Source of the DNA: Glandiceps talaboti
Taxonomy: Eukaryota; Hemichordata; Enteropneusta; Spengelidae
Assembly: GCF_964340395.1 (NCBI RefSeq)
Contig: NC_135552.1
Location: forward strand, 25,904,681 to 25,968,680
Direction: 5' to 3'
DNA: 64,000 nucleotides
Shown: in pieces, positions 46,220 to 58,096 of the stretch
Layout of the letters: the number at the start of each line of letters is the position of its first letter
Position numbering within the stretch: position 1 is the stretch's first letter
Notes under the pieces: model-generated
The model's input: only the letters and a program-made list of their open reading frames with translations
What the model was told of the DNA's origin: nothing
Databases searched by the model: none
Program-made: the position numbers and the translations under genes

Positions 46220-47449
46220 TTTTGTTACAACAGGCGTTATAATTAGGGACCGGTCAGTTAATTCAGCCTGGGGGGCGAGGGCGGTGGGTTTGTAGGGGGG
46301 GGGGTCACCCTGTTTTTGAAATTGGCAGTGGGGGTCATGATGTATTCAAAATTGTGGATGGGGGGGGGGGAGGGGTCCTTGTGTTTTGGATTGTGATGGA
46401 AGAAAAAATTCCTTTACTACAATAGCACATAGTCTTGTCTGAAATGTGGTACATGTATATATTTGTTCTTGTCCCAGTTTCTTACATGAATTCTTTAATA
46501 TTACTTATTAGTTCAAACATAACTATACATATACATATGCATGTATTAACTAGCTACCACACTAGTTACAGAACATGTCATGTACATGCTTGGCTGTTTC
46601 ACAACCAATGCCTCGCTTATATTGCACTTTGGGGCAAAAGTGAACATGAAGGTTCGTAATGGTACTCTTCATAGATAGTTTTTATAAAAGAAGTTAATCT
46701 AAATTGTTCTACTCGTCACTATGAACTTGTCAGAAAGGATTACTACACTTTCTATTTTGGACACTACATTTTATTGACACTACAAATCACCACATCTCAT
46801 CAGATTCCAGTTCAAGTTCTATACACTAGGTACGACCACCTAAGGTTCTCCAGCATACCGGTGACTTTACTATATACATGCAATATTAATGCTACTATAC
46901 CAATGTTATGGGCCATTTTTATGTGACATGGGAAACTCATTTAAAACTTACCTTTAGGTTAGCTTTTCGAAGCTTGGAAATATTACCTCAAAGGCTATGA
47001 ATAACCTAAACATTACCTTAATAGAAGCAAAAATCTGCAGATCTGCCAGGGGGAAAACCTCAAGGACTCCCTCATCCCCAGAGGTCACTCATGCATTCAA
47101 CCAACAATCAAATGCACCAACAACCTTTTTACTGTCATAATGGTATTAAAATTTTCATAAATATTTTCACCCAATTCTAATTTGAGATGATATTGTCTTT
47201 TAAAAATGTGAAATGTTTGCCAAGATAGTCTAAAATTGCCTTAAACTCCAAGCCTCCCCTACGAATGATACTACTATTAGACGTGCTGACCTTTACTACA
47301 TGTATTTAATGGTGTAATTTAACTTTTAAGAATATATTTCAACCCTATGTAATTTATAAAGAATAGTTTCTGATACTGGATGGTGCTGTCTTGTAAAGCA
47401 TGGATTAAGTTATTGCTTGAAAGGGATTTTGTTTCAACAGGCGTCATAA
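46220..47449. mobile_element. 1.2-kb G-rich insertion, copy 1
   Basis: Compared with module copy 1, which is uninterrupted here (about 41667-41690), extra DNA lies between two direct repeats, ttttgttacaacaggcgtta+taa (46220-46242) and its near copy at 47427-47449. It starts attagggaccggtcag and carries G runs followed by tca (gggggggtcacc, gggggtcatg). The rest is unique and non-coding. I see no inverted termini. The same insertion occurs at 60292-61526 at the same site, so it was duplicated with the block rather than inserted twice. Confidence 0.6.
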
Positions 47450-47827
47450 ATTACCCTTTAGGGATTTCATAAAGTATTATCTTATTTTACATGTAATGTT
47501 ATGTTATGTTATGTTATGTTATGTTATGTTATGTTATGTTATCTTATCACTTCGTCACTAACGCTAGCGCTACATAGCGAGAGTATATCGAAATTGATAC
47601 ATTTGTAATACCTCTTTTCGTACACTTTACCAAACTGAAAAACTGAAGCACAACATGTACTGATAGAGTGATATTAATCACGTGATTATAAAATGTTCTG
47701 TCTTATTTTCGGCTAATGGCTACAGAATGAAAAATAGAAAGATTATTGGTGAGAATGGTTCATCTTTTCAAAAATTACAAGTTTGTTTCTCTTTTACATA
47801 CATGTATTTCGTTTTCAATTAATCAAG

Positions 47828-48988
47828 GTCACATCTCCTTATTCGGGTAGCTTCAAAAGAAGACATGAAAGCTGTCAGTGAGTTGACGATAGCTGAAGGT
47901 TGGGGTTATTCCGCCGATTATATAGAGACTATACGTCAGGTCAATCCAGATGGGTTCTTTTTGGCTTTCAAAGGAAGTGAACTTGTTGGTGAGTTGCGCC
48001 CAGATGATAAAAGTAGCAATCAATGTTAGTTAGATTTAAAGTTCTAAAACAAATATCATCGCCAAAATTCGTTTTAGTCAACATAACATCAGCAAGCATC
48101 GCATGCGATGACAGCAATATATTAATTGAACGTGTGAAACGATAGTGGTTTAGTACAATGCAATACTAGTAGTTGGATTAATCTTTTCATTTTCATCGTT
48201 TAGGATGGCTTTCAAATTTAACTATCGTATCTTTTGTGTAAATGCTTTTATTGACAGGTACAGCATATGCATTCAACCACACAGACGATCTCACTTTCTT
48301 TGGAATGTCAATCACCAAACAAGGACACCGAAAGCAAGGCATTCAACGAAGACTGTTTGAACAACGTTTCGATCATGCTGGTGACAGAAATGTATGTTTG
48401 AATTCTGGTGATGAATACCGAAGAGATGTTAATGTTAAGATTGGCTTTAAACACATTGATTTTGAGACAAAGTTAATTAATGGCCAGGTCGATCATTCTT
48501 TAGTTCCTACGATAAATACCCCTTCAGGTGTTAAAATTACACAACTCGATGAAGTTCAATTTAATGATATTACTGAGTATGATAAAGGGATCAATCAATT
48601 TAACAGAGCAGAGTTTCTTCAAATTTGGTTGCAAGGAAAGAATGTGTACAGTTTTGTTGCATTAGAGAAAGGTATGGGTAAGAATGGTCGTGTCGTAGGA
48701 TATGTTAGTGCAAGGCTGTTAGAAGAAGAATTTGCTATTTCTCCCCTGTATGCTGATAACGTTGCCATTGCAGATTCTTTATTACGTACGGTGTTGCTGT
48801 CTCTACCGAACAGTTGCACTGTGAGATTGGTTGTACCTACTGGTAACAAAGTTACTTTAGAATTAGCACGTAAGCACCACATAGATAAGGTATTATTTAC
48901 ATGTACCCGACAATTTACCAAAAAGATCATAGAAGTTCCACAGCATAAGATATTTTCCATCGTAGCCCTAGAGAGTATGCTGGCATAG
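47828..48988 (+). CDS. GNAT-family N-acyltransferase (YitH/HolE type), gene C
   Basis: Exons 47828-47988 and 48258-48988 have the same lengths and phases as gene B. The frame is intact and ends ESMLA-TAG. Protein differences from B are scattered substitutions such as YIETIRQVNPDG, FFGMSITKQGHRKQG, RFDHAGDRNVCLN and GDEYRRDV. The intron is short (269 bp) because a roughly 280-bp block present in B, D and E is deleted. The donor is GTGAGT rather than GTAAGT. A (TTATG)n array lies about 290 bp upstream, as in B. No first coding exon is recognised. Confidence 0.8.
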
Positions 48989-49396
48989 AATGGAATAGAG
49001 TAGAAATGAACGAGAAGCAGATAGAGAGACAGGTCGTGGAATACATATGATACAAATATAGTTTAGAATTCTAGAAATCAGATAAGAAAACCATTTCTTG
49101 TAGTCTAAACAAATAAAACTTTAATGAAACTTTGATTACTAAGCAAATATGCTAATATTTTCATTAAAAGGGTTTTTTTTTCAAGTAATGTTTTAAGTAT
49201 GAATTGATGACAATATATTTCCTGGAAGGAGAATTTCTTTTTTATTTGATACTTTATAATTCTTGATATGTCAACAGTTTACGATTAAATATTTCATTAC
49301 AACGGGATTTAATTCACGTGTTAATTGATATAACTACGAATTTTAACATCAAATGAGTTACTTAACTAAATGATTTCATAATGACCTATTGTAATG
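48989..49396. other. 3' flank of gene C
   Basis: Near-identical to the flank of gene B until the junction attgtaatgggcc at about 49396, where the LINE-derived DNA begins. A poly(A) signal aataaaa lies at about 49111. Confidence 0.6.
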
Positions 49397-51180
49397 GGCC
49401 TTAAATGTACATAACTGAACATAGAGTAATGATTATGGTTACAGAGGTATGTTCAACATAGCTAAATTGACAAGTCAGCTTATGTAGAGAGATTTTCGTC
49501 CAAAAGCTGTTTACGTATTTTCATGGCAAAGAAACAAATTACGCAAGGTTTTGAATGATGAAGGTGTTTGTTGACTGCATAACAAGATAATTTTCCAATC
49601 ATATGCTGGTGAGTAATAAAATTCAGAAATAAACTTAGATCTAACAAGTTTGTACTTAGAGCACACTAGTACAAAATGGTACTCGTCCTCAATATAGTTG
49701 CACCCAAATAATATTAATAATAATAATAATAATGTTGGGTTCTTATATAGCGCTTCCCACTCCGTGCTCAAAGCGCTTTACAATTATTACCCCTGGCTCG
49801 GATCAGAACGGCAAAACGGCTTAGTTTTCCTCAACTCCCCGGGGAGCATACAATCCATTGCAGCCATTTAAGCGCATAGGATTAAAGTCTTCACATTGCA
49901 ACCTACATCCTACCAGGTCCCTAGTTATACAGCTGGGTTGACTGAGGCACAGTCGTGGTTCAAATCTTGCCCAAGGACTTTAGCCACTCAGAAACAAACA
50001 GCAGGCAGCGACGGGGCTCGAACCTGCAACCAAGCCGGTCACGCTAACCATTCAGCCATCATGACTCCACATCATGACTCCACAAATGGGCAAATTCTTT
50101 CCTCGGGTGGTGTTCCAAGATGTCTACCCTTTTCAATAGCAAGGTCATGGATTGATATTCTCAAACGTGATAAAGCATTTCTAAAGTGAGACAGTGGTAT
50201 GCATTCTAAGTATTTTTTACACGCTAAATGTGTTTTAAATTTACAATACATATACGTAATTTAGGTGAAGTGTTTACATCAGAATGGCAATCCTGCATGT
50301 GAATATCATAACATCTTTGTTTAAATAGCTGTAGAAATTACTCGTCATTTTCAGTACGTTGCTTTTGCCAAATCTCAGCAGATCCATACTGGCAAAGTAG
50401 AGTTTTAACATATAAACCCCAACAAGGGAATCCCTTTTCAGCTCTATCATATTGGTAACTGTAACAATCCTTTACAATTTCAGAGATATCACTTTGGGTA
50501 CACTTGAGCTAGTAACGAATTATCTGTACATTTATATATGCATAATGGTCGGATAGGATATCGTCCAAGTTCACCCAGAGCAGCAATATGTATTACTACT
50601 AACCCCTAATATAAACTTACAAAATTTGTGATGAACTCTTTCTATGTCAGGGAAGGAGTGAGTACCCCAAATACCACTTGCATATAAAAGAATGGGTAAA
50701 ATCTTACAATCAAATATACGAAATGCTGTCAGGTTTTAAACCTCTAAGCCTATGCAGTGTTATTTCCAGACTATGCAGTACAGTACTTGCCTGGTCAGCG
50801 ATATAATTTTGGGCTTGGTACCAAATACCTGAACTAGAAAACATCACGCCTAAATAGTTATACTTTAAAACAACTTCAAATAATTTACCGTTCCAAAACC
50901 ACTTTTCGGATTTCTTTAGTGGACCACCCTTCCTATAAACAACAATCTTAGATTTAGCTAAATTTACGGTAAGTCTCCACCTTTTACAGTTACTGTAACC
51001 TAAAAGTCTACTTAGAAGTCTTTGCAACCCAATAGGGGTGCTGCTAAATAGCGCTAAATCATCTGCATACAGTAAATAAAATAATGTCAACATATTTGCA
51101 TACATAACAGTTTCAAATCCCTGATTAAGTGCATGTTCAATATCGTTTATGTAAAAACAAAATAGCAAAGGTGAGATGAC
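49397..51180 (-). mobile_element. CR1/jockey-like LINE, 3' half of the ORF2 region
   Basis: On minus, 51168-50710 encodes the later part of a reverse transcriptase with the catalytic YADD motif (LLYADDLALFSSTPIGLQRL, then LTVNLAKSK). The C-terminal region continues at 50165-50088 (HDLAIEKGRHLGTPPEERIC) and, beyond a nested SINE, at 49709-49511 (GCNYIEDEYHFVLVCSKYK), a Cys-containing tail common in animal LINEs. In-frame stops and frame breaks make it non-functional. The 3' end is probably at the junction near 49397. Confidence 0.85.
49710..50083 (-). mobile_element. tRNA-derived SINE nested in the LINE
   Basis: On minus the head holds an A-box-like tggctgaatggttagcgtg and a B-box-like ggttcgagccccg, as in tRNA genes. 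The body ends agcgctatataagaacccaa and then an ATT-repeat tail. The insert is flanked by aaat on both sides (49706-49709 and 50084-50087), and removing it restores the LINE frame ..RICPF-GCNYIEDE... A 13-bp block at the head (gtggagtcatgat) is duplicated. Confidence 0.9.
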
Positions 51181-51282
51181 TACGGAAGCGTATTAGTGCC
51201 AAGTTGTAAGGAAAAAAATAAAATTTAAAATTTAAAATTACGAGATTTCAATTCTCGTAATTACGACTTTTTTCTCGACGAT

Positions 51283-51730
51283 GATGAAATGAGAGAGTTC
51301 TTCTCCCCAGTCCAGGGATATGTAAATGAACTAAACATGGGTGACCTCGATAGTACGGGTATCGACTGTTCCGAACTAAACTGTCCCATCACTATAGCAG
51401 AGATTCGGAAATGTATTGACAGACATAAAAACAACAAAGCCCCAGGGCAAGATGGGATCCCTGGAGAGTTTTGGAAATATGCCCCTCGCTAAATTTATGA
51501 TGTGTTACATATTCTCTACAATGAAGTTCTTGATAGCGGTGTATTCCCTAGTATGTGGTCGATTGGACTGATTACACCTGTTTTCAAGAAGGGAAGTAAA
51601 GACTCCCCGGGTAATTACCGCAGCATTATGCTACTTGATGTCATAGGTAAAATCTACACTCAAATATTATGTGATAGACTTACCCTTTGGTTTGATAAGT
51701 ACAATACTATAATTGAGGCGCAAAGTGGAA
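51283..51730 (+). mobile_element. inverted piece of the same LINE (early reverse transcriptase)
   Basis: On plus it encodes the region before and into the RT domain: IRKCIDRHKNNKAPGQDGIP, then FPSMWSIGLITPVFKKGSKD and NYRSIMLLDVIGK. A stop breaks the frame between these parts. It is opposite in strand to the LINE parts on either side, and its first 110 bp are repeated in inverted form at about 51735-51845, so it is an internal inversion with partial duplication. Confidence 0.8.
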
Positions 51731-52060
51731 TGGGACAGTTTAGTTCGGAACAGTCGATACCCGTACTATCTAGGTCACCCATGTTTAGTTCATTTACATA
51801 TCCCTGGACTGAGGAGAAGAACTCTCTCATTTCATCATCGTCGTTCTGGTCGACATCTTGTGTATTTGGATTAAACAGGCCCTTAAAGTAACTGAACCAT
51901 TCATTCTGTGTAATTTTGCTTGAGATACTTCCCTTATTCTGACGCAAACGTTGCCAAAACAGTCTAAAATTTTGTTGTTTTGATAGATTAATTAATTCAT
52001 CACGTTTATGTTTCTGGTAGTCGATTTTCTTCTTACTAATTTGTAGCTGGCTTTGATGCG
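51731..52060 (-). mobile_element. upstream piece of the same LINE (linker before RT)
   Basis: On minus it encodes KKKIDYQKHKRDELINLSKQ, RLFWQRLRQNKGSI and NEWFSYFKGLFNP, the linker usual between endonuclease and RT domains, then MREFFSSVQGYVNELNMGDL, which repeats the start of the inverted piece. No endonuclease domain is visible further up, so the element is 5'-truncated. Confidence 0.75.
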
Positions 52061-52224
52061 TAGATAGTTACTGAGGTTTTGATGGTTTCTACATTTTCTG
52101 AAGATGTTTAGAGAACGGTACACTTCTCTTTTTGTCTGGCGACACACATTATCAAATCTGGTATATTATGTAATCTGGTATATATGTAATCTGGTATATA
52201 TGTTCATGATAATAAAGGGATATA

Positions 52225-52372
52225 CGAATACAAAATATGGTACACCCAGAACCTTAAAACATACTTGTTCGCGAAAGTTTTCAATATTTGACTGTACAGT
52301 GCCTCTGAACTCTTCTTAGTATTGGATACAGGCGCTCTATAAATGTTTTGATTGATTGATTGATTGATGTCA
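52225..52372 (+). mobile_element. 3' end of another LINE
   Basis: A plus-strand frame ends NLKTYLFAKVFNI-stop, a pattern common at the C-terminus of CR1-like ORF2. It is followed by ggcgctctataaatg and a (TTGA)n tail at about 52350-52369, as expected for a 5'-truncated LINE insertion. Confidence 0.65.
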
Positions 52373-52653
52373 TCGTTGGCTGCGCTGTCGCTTGACTTCG
52401 GTCAGTAGTGCCAAGATGGCCAACGAAGACAAAGTCATATAATCTGGTATATATGTAATCTGGTATATATGTTAATGGTAATAAAGGGATATGCGAATAC
52501 AAATTCTTACGAAAGGCACTCAGTTTACATCTGATTGAAAGTGTCGGCTTACTACAACTTACATGTGGCACACCCATGTCATCGTTGGCTGCGCTGTCGC
52601 TTGACTTCGGTCAACAGTGCCAAGTTAAGATGGCCAACGGAGACGGAGTCAAG
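52368..52653. repeat. two direct copies of a roughly 70-bp block
   Basis: tgtcatcgttggctgcgctg followed by tcgcttgacttcggtca and atggccaacg occurs at about 52369-52437 and 52577-52653. The TA-rich motif ctggtatatatgtaatctgg recurs at 52150-52200 and 52445-52470. The stretch from here to about 53140 has a 192-codon frame (52535-53113) without recognisable features. Confidence 0.7.
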
Positions 52654-53320
52654 TTTTAGCCTCTTACTTTATCCATCCAGGCATCATCGACGTCAGGACA
52701 AGGCATTCGAAAAGGCACTTTGTGCACATGCGCGTTCTCTATTTCAAGTCACACCTGTCAAACGTGTTCGATCATGCATGCTGCCAGGTACTGCTAGACG
52801 TAGGCCAACGGTTACGGCGGCGACACCAACATATCAGGCATCGCCACAGAGATTTTTGAGCTGTTCACCAACCATGTATTCTAATGAACCAATGTATGTA
52901 TATATCATCCTCAATTCTAAGTCAAGGACCAATGCGTGTATGTCTTTTTATAATTGGCATAATTTAGTTATTTCTAGTAGATCATCCATGAAAGTGCAAG
53001 ACAATATAGTGCAAGATCTCTTTGATGGCATCACATCATATCACAATATCACCACATTCGAAGCTTTTAACCACATTATCAGTATCGTTGGGTTGTGTTT
53101 GCTGCATTTATAATACTCCCCAACCGAATACGTTAATAATCTAAAAAGATGAAACACATTCTGTACTGATAGGGTGATATCAATGATTTGATTATCACAA
53201 GTTTTGTCTTATTTTGGGCTAATGGGTATAGATTGTAAAATTATAGAGAGTTTGTCGATACTCTAGCTAAGATGGCATGCCCTTTCAATTGCTTACATAT
53301 TTCGTTTTCAATTAATCAAG

Positions 53321-53824
53321 GTCACATCTCCTTATTCGGGTAGCTTCAAAAGAAGACATGAAAGCTGTCAGTGAGTTGACGATAGCTGAAGGTTGGGGTT
53401 TCTCCACCGATTATGTAGAGACTTTACGTCAGGTCAATCCAGATGGGTTCTTTTTGGCTTTCAAAGGAAATGAACTTGTCGGTAAGTTGCGCCCAGATGA
53501 TAAAACTAGCAATTAGGGAGCCGTCATTATTTACGGGGGGGGGGGCGGAGGAATTGGTTGATAAGAAGTGGAAATTCAACTGCCCTCCCCCATCCTGCAG
53601 GAAAAAAGTAAATGACCCCCCCCCCCCACCTGACTTTAGAAATTGGGATGACCCCCCCCCCCCCCGTTTCCATTATATACATGAAGTGGTGGGTATTACA
53701 GAGAGGAAATTATATTATTTATATTGCTACAATTGTAGCATTTGAACATGAACATAACAAAATAATGGTCAAACTCAGTAGTTTAGTTGGAGACACAACT
53801 GAAGTTCAGTGTATATAGTCAGAG

Positions 53825-53855
<31 letters not shown>

Positions 53856-55931
53856 CACGTGAACAACATAAATTTTAAAGTCAAAATCCACTTTACCAAT
53901 CATAATGATAACTTGATGTGGATATTACCAATATGTGATTTTTTAGATGTAATTGTTTTTAAGTGTTTGGCTGATGTTATTGACTGCATGCAGGGTTGAA
54001 GGTTTCTTTCGAAGTTTTCAGGGTAATGAAAGTTTTATGATCTGTAAAAGTAACAGTTGTTTTACAGTATACAGTAAATGTAATATGTACATAATTTCTG
54101 ACACCACTTAATTCAAATTTTATTGGAAAAACAGTTTTTGCAGAAGGAATTTCTTACATTTACACATAATTATATCAGTATTTTACACATATATATGACA
54201 AAGTTTATATTTTATTTGTTTTTTTTAATCAAAAGAAAAACAATAGTGTGCTGATAAAGTTTTGCCACAGATAAGACAGATAAGCAACAACAAATCCAGT
54301 TACAACCCTTGTCTCACTTCTTTGTAATTTAAATAATCACCAGAAACAAGGCAAGTCTTGTGAGAGTAAAGGTAACCATCACAATAATGTGTGATATTAA
54401 AGTAAGCCAAATTACCCAAAGTTTGTTGGACTTCAGTACATATTTACAAACTGGGTGACAACCTGACAACTAATTGAGTCAAAGTTACATTTTATCTAAC
54501 AGGTTAAATAATCCTGATACTGTGTACACAAGTTTTTCGAAACAGATTTTTGTGTAGCCCCCCCCCTACTATTCCCGAATTTTTCGGTAGCACCCCCCCC
54601 CCGACCAACTCCAATTTTCAAGTGACCCCCCCCCCCAAAAAAAAAAAATTCCTCCGACCCCCCAACCGTAAATAATGACGGCTCTCTTAGTGACGATAGA
54701 TTGACATTGCTATTAAGATCATATCGTGTTAGACGACTTTCTGTTTCAGATTCATAGATTTCGATTGTAAATACTTCAGATATTGAGTCGTCTGTCATCA
54801 CAGCGTGCCCGTCAAAGTAAATGACCAAGGTTTAGTCACATCTTTTTTAGATGACTTGAACATCGCCCTCTACACGTACATACTGAGAAGACTATACTAC
54901 AAGTATATCTGAAGAAGAAATATATGAAGATACCTAGACAATATTAATATAAAAAATGTCACTTTTAGTTTTATATCTAAAACAAATATCATCGCCCAAT
55001 ATTTGTTTTAGTCAACATAACATCAGCAAGCATCGCTTGCGATCACGACACCAATATATTAATTGAATTTGTGAGGCGATAGTGGTTTAGTACAATGCAA
55101 TACTAGTACATATAGTTGGATCCATCTTTTCATTTTCATCGTTTAGGTTGGCTTTCAAAATTAACTTTCGTATCTTTTGTGTCAATGTTTTTATTGACAG
55201 GTACAGCATATGGATTCAATCACACAGACGATCTCACTTTCTTTGGATTGTCAATCACCAAACAAGGACACCGAAAGCAAGGCATTCAACGAAGACTGTT
55301 TGAACAACTTTTCAATCATGCTGGTGACAGAAATGTATGTTTGAATTCTGCTGGTGAATACCGAAGAGATGTTAATGTTAAGATTGGTTTTAGACACATT
55401 GATTTTGAGACAAAGGCAATGATTGGCCAGGTTGTTCATTCTTTACTGCCTGTGATAAATACCCCTTCAGGTGTTAAAATTACACAACTCGATGAAGTTC
55501 CATTTAATGATATTACTGAGTATGATAAAGGGATCAATCAATTTAACAGAGCAGAGTTTCTGAAAATTTGGTTGCAAGGAAAGAATGTGTACAGTTTTGT
55601 TGCATTAGAGGAAGGTATGGGTAAGAATGGTCGTGTCGTAGGATATGTTAGTGCAAGGCTGTTAGAAGAAGAATTTGTTATTTCTCCCCTGTATGCTGAT
55701 AACGTTGCCATTGCAGATTCTTTATTACATACGGTGTTGCTGTCTCTACCAAACTATTGTTCTGTCAGATTTACTGTACCTACTGGTAACAGAGGTAGTT
55801 TAGAACTAGCACATAGGCACCACCTACATAGGGAATTGTTTACCTGTACCCGACAATTTACCAAAAAGATCATAGAAGTTCCACAGCATAAGATATTCTC
55901 ACTTGTAGCCCTAGAGTGTATGCTGGCATAA
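53321..55931 (+). CDS. GNAT-family N-acyltransferase (YitH/HolE type), gene D
   Basis: Exons 53321-53481 (161 nt) and 55201-55931 (731 nt) match genes B and C in length and phase. The frame is intact, with substitutions near the C-terminus (SVRFTVPTGNRGSLELAHRH) and end ECMLA. The intron is 1719 bp because a 1170-bp DNA transposon lies in it. Homology with the other blocks starts only about 180 bp upstream of exon 2, so the spacer module with the TATA-like box and the TTATG satellite is missing, replaced by LINE-derived and unknown DNA. The gene may therefore have no promoter of its own, use a new one, or be on its way to a pseudogene. Confidence 0.75.
53517..54686. mobile_element. 1.17-kb non-autonomous DNA transposon with C-run subterminal repeats
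   Basis: The left end reads ggagccgtcattatttacgg and the right end ccgtaaataatgacggctct, giving a 19-bp inverted repeat (gagccgtcattatttacgg). ttag on both sides (53513-53516 and 54687-54690) is a likely 4-bp target duplication. Behind each end come C or G runs joined to tgac/tgat (aaatgacccccc, gggatgacccccc, aagtgacccccc). The centre is AT-rich with a (TG)n run at about 53828-53855 and no transposase. The empty site is seen in genes B, C and E. Confidence 0.9.
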
Positions 55932-56639
55932 AATGGAAAAGAGAAGACATGAACGAGAAGCAGATAGACAGACAAGTTGTAGAATACATATGATACAAAT
56001 ATAGTTTAGAAATTTAAATCAGACAGATAGGAAAACCATTTCTTGCAGTCTAAACAAATATAACTTTAATGAAACTTTGATTACTAAGTAAATATGCTAA
56101 TATTTTCATTAAAAGTGTTTTTACAAGTAATTTTTACAAGTATGAATTGATGACACTGTTATTTTCTGGAAGGAGAAAAAAAGGTTTTGGATAATTTTGG
56201 AATGTCAATAGTATACGATTACATATTTCATTGCTAAGGGATGTAAGTAGTGCGTTAATTGATATAATTATGTTCAATATTAAAATAGTTATTTAAACTA
56301 AATGATTTCATAATGACCTATTGTAATCCAGATACACATTATTGCATATGAATTTCATTCATCCGAGGGTTTTTTGTTGTAAAACCCATTATATGGAATA
56401 TATAGGAGAATATTCTAAAAGGATGGAAATAAATACTTCCACCACTATACTTTCTCAAAGATATACATTTCATATGGGATACTGGTATCTTTTCAAGCAT
56501 TGCATTTGATTTATTAAAGATAATACTTACTCGCAATTCTATTGTTTTATGTTCTGTTTTGGTTATCTATGTGCACTGAATTTACTATATTGTTAAACTA
56601 CACGACACTATATAGCATTGTATCGTATTACATTACATT
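55932..56639. other. 3' flank of gene D
   Basis: Homologous to the flank of gene B, with more divergence. I see nothing else in it. Confidence 0.5.
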
Positions 56640-56990
56640 GCTTCATGTCATAACATATATAATATATATCATATAATATATCATATTATATCATAATTAT
56701 ATTATATATCATATCACATATCACATATCAAATTGTGTCATATCATATATCATATCATATATCATACTTATATCATATATATATCATATCACATTGCATT
56801 GCATTCAGTATGTTGTATTACTGTATTAGACGGTACCGTGTTGCATTATATCGTACTGTATTGTATCGCACTGTATTGTATTGTATTGTATTGCATTGTA
56901 TTGTATTGTATGTATTGTATTGTATTGTATTGCATTGCATTGTATTGTATTGTATTGTATTGTATTGTATTGTATTGTATTGCATTGTAT
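56640..56990. repeat. (ATATC)n and (TTGTA)n microsatellites
   Basis: ATATC-type repeats to about 56790 and TTGTA pentamers at 56845-56990. In the gene B block the second part is a (TA)n array, so the satellite type differs at an equivalent place. Confidence 0.95.
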
Positions 56991-57034
56991 GTTTTCCGAC
57001 AATTTAACCCTTGTATCGACTAGTTGTGACATGG

Positions 57035-57220
57035 CCTCTTAGGTAACTATATGACGAAAAGAGTGAGGAGTCAATACTTGCAAAATATTTCCAATATTCC
57101 TAGTGTGACTTTGTGAGTCTAAGCTGTTCTTGAAAGAGTTCAGAGTTTGTGATGTGACAACAGAGGCAGGCAAATTATTGCACGAGGTGTAGATTTAGAA
57201 CATCTAAATTTCTTGAGTTT
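57035..57220 (-). mobile_element. jockey/CR1-like LINE 3' fragment
   Basis: On minus it encodes CNNLPASVVTSQTLNSFKNS followed by LDSQ, matching the C-terminal WNxLP..VV.A.S.NSFK..LD pattern of animal LINE ORF2 with the leading Trp changed to Cys. Upstream coding parts are missing. Confidence 0.7.
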
Positions 57221-57479
57221 TAGCCGATGACCTCATGTAACACTGGGTGAGACGAGCCACCGATCGTGGTTTAAATATGACTCAGGGTGATAAGGGTGTA
57301 GTGCCGAAAATATGCTTTTATAAAAAATCAAATTGCATTTTTGCATTTAAGCCCTGATGGCAATAACCCCATGACAAGTACATATATATACCAAGAGGGT
57401 TGATCAGATTGACCATGACATACAAAAGTAGGTTTGTTTGACTTAATTATCCAGTCAAGGTTTGGCGATTCGCACCAAG

Positions 57480-58096
57480 ACATATTGGAGAATATGCTGT
57501 TGGTGAAAGGGGAAGTCAAAGCCTTATTGGAAAAGTTTTTCACATAAATCGATTTTGAGATAATACAAAGGAGATCTAGAGGATTGGTAAATCATTCAAA
57601 ACTCACCCTACTTAATAACTGCATGCCTACAGACACGAAGATTCTACCGATGAGTGATATATCATTTGAAAGTCTTGTAACGTATGATGCAAAAATTAAC
57701 CCTTTTCGAAGAGCAGAGTTTCTGAAAGTGTGGTGTATGGGTAATGATACTTTAAACTTTGCTGCCATGAAGCACTTGATGAGAAAGGAAACAGTTCTGT
57801 CGTCGGTTACATTAATACTCGTAAACTTGTCCATGGTTTTGCTGTATTGCCCCTGTACGCTGATGACACTATCATTGCCGAATCTCTACTGTTTACATTG
57901 TTATCCAACTTACCAGACAATGTACAAATATGTATGAATGTTCCAGTACCAAACCAGTCTGCACTGGATTTGGTAAAAAAAGTATAGTATAGATGTAGAA
58001 ATGTATAAATTTATTCGTTAATACTCCAAACAAATCGTACCAGTGCCATGCAATAAAATATATTCTATTTTATCGCCGGATATGATGCCTGCATAG
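57480..58096 (+). pseudogene. 5'-truncated GNAT gene A copy
   Basis: It aligns with gene A exon 3 from about 38690 to its stop (gatgcctgcatag at both ends), but the first 130 nt of exon 3 and both earlier exons are absent. A 2-nt insertion near 57774 and a 1-nt insertion in the A-run near 57976 break the frame. Identity is otherwise very high and continues through the 3' flank, so the duplication is recent. Confidence 0.9.

Noticed and set aside
47700-47760. First coding exon for genes B, C and E at the atggctacagaatg block before gtgagaatgg
   Set aside because: Open only in B (about 42013); stops or changes in C and E, and the phase does not fit exon 2.
50020-50083. tRNA gene on minus (A- and B-box-like motifs)
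   Set aside because: It is the head of a SINE with body and tail; no acceptor stem pairing was recognised.
52535-53113. 192-codon plus-strand frame
   Set aside because: Overlaps a duplicated 70-bp block in LINE-derived and unknown DNA; no recognisable domain and not found in sister blocks. Kept only as a remark.
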